From contig JAEXXR010000363.1 of NCBI GenBank assembly GCA_023405705.1, positions 1 to 7,465 on the forward strand: a stretch of DNA of 7,465 bases, given 5' to 3'. The position numbers and the translations under genes were made by a program. The notes under the pieces are model-generated. The model was not told the origin of the DNA. It ran no database searches and worked only from the letters and a program-made list of their open reading frames with translations. The stretch is from Actinomycetes bacterium. GTDB lineage: Bacteria > Actinomycetota > Thermoleophilia > Solirubrobacterales > Solirubrobacteraceae. Positions 6,807 to 7,465 of the stretch are shown piece after piece (the stretch's first letter is position 1; each line of letters starts with the position of its first letter).

Positions 6807-6813
6807 AGCGCCC

Positions 6814-7419
6814 ATGGGGTACGAGCTGAGGGGCCGCTTCTTCGAGGCCTGCGACTGCGACGTCCCGTGCCCGTGCTGGTTCGAGCAGAGCCCGGACGAG
6901 GACGAGTGCACGGGCCTGATCGCCTGGCAGATCGAGCGCGGGGAGATCAACGGCTTCGACGTCTCCGGACGGACCGTCGTCAGTCTCTCGCAGCACGGCG
7001 GGCACCGGGAGAGACCGAGACATCTGCACATGGCGCTCGTGATCGACGAGCACGCCGACGACGGCCAGTTCCAGGCGCTCGGAGAGGCCTTCTCCGGCGA
7101 CCTCGGCGGCCCGCTCGGCGAGCTGGCGAGAATGAGCGAGGGCGACCGGCTGCTGGAGCGGGCGCCGATCTCGTTCACGACCGACGGCCGCGCGACGCGG
7201 CTGACCGTCGGTCCGCGCGTGCTGGTCGAGTCGGAGCTGCTCGTCGGCGCGACCGACCGCGTGATCACGATCAACGACGGCGTGATGGCGAGACTGCTGT
7301 CGCCGACCGGCGAGTCGGGGCGCGCACGGCGGTTCGAGCTGGAGCTGCCGTCGATCACGAGACGGACGACCGACCGCTCGACCACCAGCGGCCGCTTCGA
7401 CTACCTGCACGAGGGCTGA
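6814..7419 (+). CDS. DUF1326 domain protein with cysteine cluster (201 aa)
   Basis: The N-terminus reads MGYELRGRFFEACDCDVPCP followed by C21-W-F, which gives the DUF1326 signature: C13, C15, C19 and C21 in a CxCxxxCxC cluster, with C32 a little further on. The rest is a soluble alpha/beta protein including GQFQALGEAFSGDLGGPLGE (84-103) and a C-terminal SGRFDYLHEG. Its length is typical for the family. The cysteine cluster suggests metal binding, but no activity is established for the family to my knowledge. The gene is divergent from the tyrosinase operon and is followed after four bases by another start codon; DUF1326 genes are often paired with DUF2182 membrane proteins. The start is taken as the ATG at 6814, placed seven bases after a -10-like TAGAAC and consistent with leaderless translation. 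Codon use (several AGA codons) matches the other genes. Confidence 0.9.
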   Translation: MGYELRGRFFEACDCDVPCPCWFEQSPDEDECTGLIAWQIERGEINGFDVSGRTVVSLSQHGGHRERPRHLHMALVIDEHADDGQFQALGEAFSGDLGGPLGELARMSEGDRLLERAPISFTTDGRATRLTVGPRVLVESELLVGATDRVITINDGVMARLLSPTGESGRARRFELELPSITRRTTDRSTTSGRFDYLHEG

Positions 7420-7423
7420 CGCG

Positions 7424-7465
7424 ATGGCGGCGCCCGCGGCGGCCGGCGGCGCCGGAGGCGCGGAG
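7424..7465 (+). CDS. Start of a further gene (first 14 codons; possibly DUF2182)
   Basis: An ATG four bases after the DUF1326 stop opens a frame reading MAAPAAAGGAGGAE to the right edge. GAGGG eight bases upstream is a plausible ribosome binding site. The fragment is too short for identification. A DUF2182 predicted metal-binding membrane protein is expected only because that family usually follows DUF1326. Confidence 0.5.
   Translation, partial: MAAPAAAGGAGGAE

Noticed and set aside
6313..7410. A long minus-strand frame extending the caddie-like gene upstream through the DUF1326 gene
   Set aside because: Only the part after about 6675 resembles MelC1; the upstream part is antisense to a clear DUF1326 gene and lies before the predicted promoter.

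Overview
The window comes from a very GC-rich bacterium. An actinobacterium of the Solirubrobacterales/Thermoleophilia type (Conexibacter-like) would fit. That placement is inference, resting on three things: strong GC bias at third codon positions, frequent use of the otherwise rare codons AGA (Arg) and ATA (Ile) in every gene, and a probable leaderless transcript. No rRNA, tRNA, CRISPR array, insertion sequence or other mobile element is visible.

Minus strand (6765 down to 1, leaving the window on the left): one tightly packed operon of at least four genes. In order of transcription they are (1) a small protein resembling the MelC1 tyrosinase cofactor ('caddie', a copper chaperone); (2) a tyrosinase-family type-3 copper oxidase with an Fn3-like domain inserted between its two copper sites; (3) a 1162-residue beta-rich protein whose middle matches what I remember of the DUF6603 family; (4) a protein of unknown function, at least 513 residues long and cut by the left edge. 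Neighbouring genes overlap by 14, 1 and 4 bases, so translation is probably coupled. A TTGACA-N18-TAGCGT promoter lies just upstream.

Plus strand (6777 to the right edge): a divergent unit starting with a DUF1326 protein that carries a CxCxxxCxC cysteine cluster, probably translated from a leaderless mRNA, followed four bases later by the first 14 codons of another gene. From known neighbourhoods of this family, that gene is probably a DUF2182 membrane protein. The two units share a 138-bp intergenic region with back-to-back promoters.

How it may work together: the caddie-like protein would load copper into the tyrosinase, which oxidises phenols or tyrosyl residues. The two large co-translated proteins are the unexplained part; they could be substrate, scaffold or display partners of the enzyme. 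None of the complete minus-strand products has a recognisable export signal, unlike Streptomyces MelC1, which is exported and carries its tyrosinase out. The most novel content is this operon as a unit, and the Fn3-like module splitting the tyrosinase fold.
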